Positions 58,650 through 64,000 of a stretch of DNA of 64,000 nt are shown here, piece after piece. The translations under genes and the position numbers were made by a program. This DNA comes from Emydura subglobosa (taxonomy: Eukaryota; Chordata; Testudines; Chelidae), in assembly GCA_007922225.1 (NCBI GenBank), contig ML679954.1:27632240-27696239 (forward strand), written 5' to 3'. The notes under the pieces are model-generated. The model had not been told where the DNA came from, did not search any database, and saw nothing but the letters and a program-made list of their open reading frames with translations. Every line of letters begins with the position of its first letter. The stretch's first letter is position 1.

Positions 58650-59560
58650 AGTAAGGACAACACCAGGTGCGGGATGGTTTGTTCTATGTCAAAGGCTGCT
58701 TATTCATTCCACCAGGACACCTCCAACAGGAGGTACTGCAGCTCTGTCCTGATGCTTTGCTAGACTGCCACTTTGGCCACGTCAAAACTTATCACTTGGT
58801 CACTCACTCCTTTTGGTGGCTTCGGACATATACAAAAGTGTACTTTTATGTTTACTCCTTTGAGCTATTTGCTTGCACTAAGAAACTATGCACAAAGTCC
58901 CATGGCATCTTAATGTCTTCAGAAATCCATCTAGACCCTGGGCAGCCATTACCATGGATTTTTATAGTCAAGCTTCCCATGTCTGATGGGCACACAGTTG
59001 TCCTCACAGTGGTAGATCAATTAACTAAAATGACCCACTTCATCCCTGATGTGCATCTGCTTTCCACAAAAGAAACAGCCAAACTCCTAGTGATACATGT
59101 CATCCATAGCCAAGGGCTCCCTGAACAGATCACATCCAACTGATGACCAAAATTTGTGCCATGGTTTTGCCATGAAACTCTGTGGTTGCTTGGGGCCCAC
59201 ATCCTCTGCTTACAATCCTGGCAGGGCTACCAAATTGATGGCCAGTCTGAACAATACCTGAATCACTTTTCACATTATCACTAGAATGACTGGTCAGCTC
59301 TTCTGCCTGAAGCGAAAGCGCCTGCAACCATACTGACCACATCTCCACCGGGCAGAATCCTTTTTACACAAACTTTGGGTTCCATTCCCATCTCCACCCA
59401 GCTGTACTCACCAGCACTATGAACCCCGCAGCTGCCGACTGGATCCAGCAGATCTGTGAGGTCCAGGAGGAGCTTAAAATACAAAAACAAAGGAGGACTA
59501 CAAATGACACACTGACCATCAGTATCAGGAAGGCCCACTGTTTGCTGTGGGACTGAAGGT
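58650..59560 (+). pseudogene. Ty3/Gypsy integrase remnant
   Basis: A 158-codon open frame (58,667-59,143) shows the zinc-binding end (HFGHVKTYHLV with FELFACTKKL) and then the core wording DGHTVVLTVVDQLTKMTHF and HSQGLPEQITS. In the last phrase the second catalytic Asp, expected after ...I-x-S, is Asn (TSN) followed by a stop. Homologous pieces continue in shifted frames to about 59,560. Confidence 0.85.
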
Positions 59561-59639
59561 GTGGCTCTCTGCACAATGCCTCCACATGGACCAGCCATGC
59601 CACAAACTGGACCACCAGTACCTCAGCCCATACCTGATC

Positions 59640-59950
59640 AGCCCTATGTCAGTTCAGCTGTGACTACCCAGATCCTTCCAAGTACACTCAGTGTTTCATG
59701 AGTCTCTATTAAAGTCATATGTCAACAACCCTTTGCACGCTGAATACAATGGCCTCCTCCCCCATTGCAGGTCCAGAGTCATGATGAATACATGGTCCAT
59801 GAAATATTGGACTGAAAATGAAAAGGTGGCTCCCTCTGGTATCTCATTTGACTGGGAAAGTTATGGCCCCAGGAAGTGATCCTGGGAGCCAGTGTCTCAG
59901 ATCCATGCACCTGACCTCAGAGAAGCTTTCCATGCAGCCACACCTGGCCC
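59640..59950 (+). pseudogene. integrase C-terminus with chromodomain-like segment
   Basis: VFHESLLKSYV (59,691-59,723) matches the 'V-F-H-V-S-L-L-K' box that precedes chromodomains in Gypsy integrases. About 40 codons on, FDWESYGPRK, a stop, then SWEPVSQIHAPDL (near 59,848-59,920) reproduce the conserved W-x-x-Y/W-x-x-x-x-x-S-W-E-P core of a chromodomain. The domain would guide integration to marked chromatin in active relatives. It is broken here by one stop. Confidence 0.75.
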
Positions 59951-59969
59951 AGCACCAGGTACCTTGGTG

Positions 59970-60490
59970 GGGGGATAAGGGACACAAGGATTGGCAGGAC
60001 TTGATCCCAAGCTGGCAGGGCTACCAAGAAACCAACATCCCCACATTGCCACCCAGAAGCAATTGCAGCTTGGCTACTTCCTGTAACCCACAATTCATAG
60101 AGGTTGAACACCATGGAAAGTTCCACCTCAAGTGATCTGATTGAGAGTGGTCTTAGCGATCCCTGATTGACTCCTTGCCCCTATATAAACCCAGGAGGCA
60201 TACCAGGAAGTCTCTAGGAAACAACTCTGGGTCGCTAGCTAGCTGCCACAACTGCCCTGCTTCTTGGTTCCTGAACTCCCAATAGTGACCTTGGATTTGA
60301 TATGGATTCTGACTCCCAAACGAGACCAACACAGACCCCGAAACCTGGTATTGACCATCAGCCTGATTTCCTGGCCGCTGACTCTGATTCCACCTTGACC
60401 CTCACCTTAACTCTTGACCCCGATACTGGTCCTGACCCAGTTCTGGAATTAAAAGCTCCTGCCACTAGTTCTGCCTCCCTCCTGTCCAAT
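59970..60490 (+). repeat. 3' LTR of the Gypsy element
   Basis: It shares the 59,985-60,120 block with the 5' remnant. A TATA box (ctatataaac) lies at about 60,180-60,189, followed by a C/T-rich part with repeated gac/ctgac words (tctgactc, tgaccc). The right end is near 60,490, where LINE sequence begins. The exact ends are uncertain. Confidence 0.6.
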
Positions 60491-60499
60491 TAAATGTTT

Positions 60500-61300
60500 C
60501 GAAAATTAGGACTAAAGGAAGCTGACTGGGAGACAATGAAGGGACTGGAACATGTGTTTGATGTGCTTGTGGCAGCCAAACCATGGAGAAGGTGGGCAGC
60601 CACATCTTGTATCAGCTGGAGCCTGTGCATTGTCTTCATATTCTGCTTCAGATATAGTGAGTTACAGTAATCTAATATGAAAAAGACAAATGCATGGATC
60701 ACTGTGGCCAGGTCATTGCCTGGGGAGGTGGGGAGAGGTCACTTAACCAGCCAGAGGTTGAAAGGCAATGTCATTACCCACACTGATGCTACCTGGTTAT
60801 CCAAGCTTAATGAAGAGCCAGACAAGACCTCAAAGCTTCACACCATGTTGGCAAATGGGACTATGTGCTTTCAGTGATGTGGGGGGAAGAGGAAAGATAG
60901 TGTCCTGGTTAGTTCTTCAAAGTGTTTTCCCTCTTCCAATCAGCATCATTTTGTTCTTGCCTGGTTTGAGTTTGAAGGAGCTGCTTTTCATTCAAGAGCT
61001 GATCTGTTATAGGTATTGTGACTGTAAGTGATGGTGCTTCCATCAGTGGAAAATAAAGGTATTTAGTTGAGTGTCATCAGCAAATTTTTGACAACCAAAC
61101 CTATGGTGTCACACATGGATTCCTGTGTAATCCCACACGTGAGATCCTTCACAGAAGAGGAGCAATTATCCATCATTGCACTCTGGATTTTGGAGGAGAG
61201 GACTGATTGAAGCTCCTGCAAGGTGTGCCATCTAATCTCACTGTCATATAGGCAAGTTAGTAGTAGTTTGTGGTCTGTTGTGTCAAAAGTGGTGGTGGAA
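60500..61300 (-). mobile_element. L2-like LINE fragment, minus strand
   Basis: Read on the minus strand, TTFDTTDHKLL near 61,260-61,295 is the 'A-F-D-T-V-D-H' motif A of L2-type polymerases. DLTCGITQES (near 61,120-61,150) resembles motif B. VIHAFVFFILDYCNSLYL with LQLIQDVAAHLL (60,600-60,702) is the C-terminal region. Frames are interrupted. It is related to the fragment at 48.7-49.2 kb. Confidence 0.75.
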
Positions 61301-61615
61301 TAGTGAGACTGTGGGAGATCTTGCTCTATCCATGGCCATGAGACTTTTTAGTGCCACTAAGGCAGCCTCTAATTTTTTAAATCCTATTAATATCTTGGCC
61401 TCAGTGATATATTGAGGTAATGAGTTCCACAGGTTAATTATACACTGTGTGAAAAATACTTCCTTTGTGTGTCCTCCTTGGGGTATGAAGAAGGGGGACA
61501 GTGCAGAAAAAGAAACCAGCTGACACCCACCTGCTGGGTCAGAGAGTAGAATCCTACAATCATGAATCAGAAGACCTAATGTACAGAACATTTTCCCCCT
61601 GAAATTTACTAGTCA
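61300..61615 (-). mobile_element. CR1/L3-like LINE C-terminal fragment, minus strand
   Basis: A 102-codon minus-strand frame (61,283-61,591) contains EVFFTQCIINLWNSLPQY followed by AKILIGFKK. It is the 'F-x-x-R-V-V-x-x-W-N-S-L-P' block at the C-terminus of CR1/L3-type proteins. It belongs to a different LINE from the L2-like piece beside it. Confidence 0.6.
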
Positions 61616-61619
61616 AGAT

Positions 61620-64000
61620 AGATTACTTCTTTGCATTTTTAAAAATATTTTTGGTAAAGGAGAAAAATCCAATAAGGTATTTGATTACATCCTTTCAATA
61701 TCCTATTACAATGAATTGACAGTGCAAATTTTTTTTAATGCATTTAGTTCACATCTCTTTGTTCACGAGGTTGTTTCATTCTCTCAAGTAGCTCAGGGAT
61801 AATATGATAGGAATAATACAACAAGCATATTAAAAACAAATGGAGATGTAAAACTCACCTGGAGAAACAATATTGTTTTAGCTATTATCCACCACTTCTT
61901 GGATTGAAAAACACTGCATATTTTCTCCTCCAGTAATTTATTATTTTTACCTTGTACCTAAAGTCTTTATGGCTTTATTTAGTGCTCCACCAGAAACCCT
62001 ATCAGAACCAAGAAAGGAGAAACTGTTCCGGTCCAGCCCTACAGATCAGGACAACACATCAGTATCAGTTATCTGACATCTGCCCCTTTTTTCAACAAAA
62101 CTCAGACACCATTCCATTGTTTTAGCTGAATATGCTTGACAGGGACGATGACTGATTAAAGTGACAGACAGTGTTTCAATAGAGAGAGAAGCCTGTTTTA
62201 GCTCAGGCCTGTCTACTTCAGTAAATCCCTGGTTTTATCACCTATGTGCAACTGGCTCATTTAGACCAGATCAGTGGCAGTCCATCTCTTTACAAACCCT
62301 TGTCAGTGACAGCCTTCAGGTGCCTACGCATGCCAGGTTTGATATGAGTCAAACCCTAGTGTAAACAAGGATTAACCTATAAAACTGAGCTAGGCAGAGA
62401 CAGGAGAAACTCTAAACTCTATTAGACTAGATACATTTTCATGTGTTTCTCTCTGTCCTGAATCTCATTTGCATTCATTTTAGCATTTGAATAAACATAG
62501 CCATTGACCTTGGCATCTCTAGCTGCTGAGCAGACTCTGTGCAATCAGAAAGATTTCAAAATAGTCTTTGTAGAACTGGACAGTTTGTCAGAAAACATTA
62601 GAATGGCTTTTGAAATCTGCATATCTGTGTAAAATATGAAATATTAATAACTTAATATTAAAATATTTTATTAAATTAATATTAATTCAGCATTAAACTT
62701 TAAATAGTTTCATATTTCATAAGAAATTCAAAATGAAACTACCAAAAGAGATTTTGTGTGCAAAATCAATTATACAAGATCATTAATGCAACGCCTAGAA
62801 AAGCAAGTTGAAAGTTTTCAGTGATAAATAAAAAATGAATGAAATGCATTTTGCTTACAAACTACATTATTTGTATGAACTCTCAATAGAAAGTAATTAA
62901 CCTCATTCACAGAGGTTTAATCTATTTCAAATGTACGTTAATAGAGTATAAATATACTCGTTGGTGCCAATTCTCTTTGAAAAAAACCTATTTTTGCCTT
63001 TTAGTTCATGGAAGCAAAACTGTGTTCAGTTATTTTGTGGTGCAAGAGAAGTCTAACAATACCACTTTTAAAAGTAAAACCCTGAGTTCTTTCTATGATT
63101 ATTCTATGAAACCCACTTAGAAAAGTTGACTTGCTCACAGCTGAATACAAAAAGCATTGATTGCGCTCAAACCTCTTCTGACACAAAGCAATGGAGAGAA
63201 AGGTCAAGGTTTCTCGTGTTGATCTATTCATTTTTGTTACCCATTTCTGGGCCAGAAAATTAACTTATTTTGAAATACCCAGTTTGGCTTGCCACAACCA
63301 CAGCTGTGTGTCATCATTTAGAGAGCTCATTTGGAAAATGAGTTTTAAATTCTACAAGGCTCCTGGAAGCCCAAGCAATGGATCTTGTTCATTCATTCCC
63401 CTCCCATTATTTTTAAATGACACTCCTTTCCCTTCCTCTCTTCAGTTTTTTAATGTACTGACCAAGGTCAGTCCAATACTCTCTGGCCTTTTTTATGCAA
63501 CACACTGGTCTACAAAAATTCTCAGTAGATAAGAAGGGTAATTCTTCACTGTACAATGGAGTTTTCAGACTCTGAAGATTTTTTTTTTTTTAAATAAAAA
63601 TCTGTAGGATCTACTAGACCTGGTTTGTATAACCAATCGCACGGGGGTTAAAAATGATACACAGGGTTTCATAATTAGATAAAAGCCATTGTTTAGAATC
63701 AAACAATGCCTGTTTACAGTTTAATAAACAACTTGTCATAGTTGCTTGCTCAAAGCGGACCTAGATGTTAGTACAGAAGTAATGAAATAAATTGGTCTCC
63801 TGAGTAAATAAATTGAGCAGCAATGTGGGAAACACCTCATCAGTAACAAGAAAGATGATAATTTAGAAAGGGCTTTTAAATGTTATTTCATAAGTACTGA
63901 CAGTCCAAAAAAATGTTTGAACCTCTTCCCCTTTGCCTTAAAATAAAAATGATACACAAAATAAGGGGATGAAAGACTCTCCAAAGTCACACAACCATGG
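61620..64000. other. unassigned AT-rich stretch
   Basis: No gene or repeat recognised. A very AT-rich section with taatatt/aatatta words lies at 62,640-62,700 and a T13 run near 63,580. The 113-codon frame at 63,191-63,532 has no domain I know. Confidence 0.45.

Larger units (their letters stand above)
55710..60490 (+). mobile_element. degraded chromovirus-type Ty3/Gypsy retrotransposon
   Basis: Gag, protease, reverse transcriptase, RNase H, integrase and a chromodomain-like segment follow one another on the plus strand, the order of Ty3/Gypsy elements. Wording in the gag (FRRLVSRIEWNEAA) and integrase is close to what I know of the vertebrate Sushi group. A roughly 130-bp segment at 55,720-55,850 is repeated in diverged form at 59,985-60,120, so both ends keep LTR pieces. 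All genes are interrupted and the element is dead. Confidence 0.88.

Noticed and set aside
63191..63532. 113-codon frame near the right end
   Set aside because: No recognisable domain and no supporting context. It remains possible but unsupported.
1..64000. Prokaryote-type features: CRISPR arrays, operons, ribosome-binding sites, attachment sites
   Set aside because: The window is vertebrate nuclear DNA. There is no regularly spaced repeat array and no cluster of intact bacterial-type genes.

Overview
The window looks like vertebrate nuclear DNA, most likely from a turtle or at least a sauropsid. It is AT-rich and has microsatellites. Coding traces are littered with stops, and every piece of coding sequence I can recognise belongs to a transposable element. 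The repeat set points to turtles: CR1 LINEs in several families with the ATTCTATG-type 3' end, an amniote MIR-type SINE, L2-like LINEs, a chromodomain-bearing Ty3/Gypsy element, hAT and foldback MITEs, and a large endogenous retrovirus. This assignment rests on my memory of these families, not on a database search. I recognise no host gene, exon, tRNA or rRNA. The window reads as intergenic or deep intronic DNA.

Layout. 1-12.7 kb is mostly unassigned AT-rich sequence. It holds two LTR-like fragments (about 2.7-3.5 kb and 4.2-4.56 kb), short palindromic repeats, one turtle-type dispersed repeat (10.54-10.73 kb) and a 608-bp hAT element with inner tandem repeats (11,243-11,850). 12,695-24,912 is one degraded endogenous retrovirus with two LTRs, gag, pol and env remnants. 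It is split in pol by a CR1 3' fragment inserted in the opposite direction. 24.9-31.4 kb has an LTR-like repeat, a MIR SINE split by a MITE, and another MITE.

31.4-36.65 kb is a nearly complete plus-strand CR1 (ORF1 esterase domain, ORF2 endonuclease and reverse transcriptase, 3' end). It has been hit by three later insertions: a 1-kb LTR, a 378-bp hAT MITE with a perfect 8-bp target duplication, and a 220-bp TG...CA element. 39.06-42.05 kb holds two adjacent foldback MITEs. The second is split by a minus-strand CR1 that itself carries a striking tandem-plus-inverted duplication scar. 43.6-51.2 kb has MIR, CR1 and L2 fragments and a small GC-rich island. 55.7-60.5 kb is a chromovirus-type Ty3/Gypsy element with gag, protease, reverse transcriptase, RNase H, integrase and chromodomain remnants in order. 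L2- and CR1/L3-like LINE pieces follow to 61.6 kb. The last 2.4 kb is unassigned.

Nothing here works together as an operon or pathway. The interest lies in the nesting order of the elements and in a few rearrangement scars. Most protein traces are interrupted. The best preserved are a 111-codon CR1 fragment and two env stretches of 87 and 96 codons.
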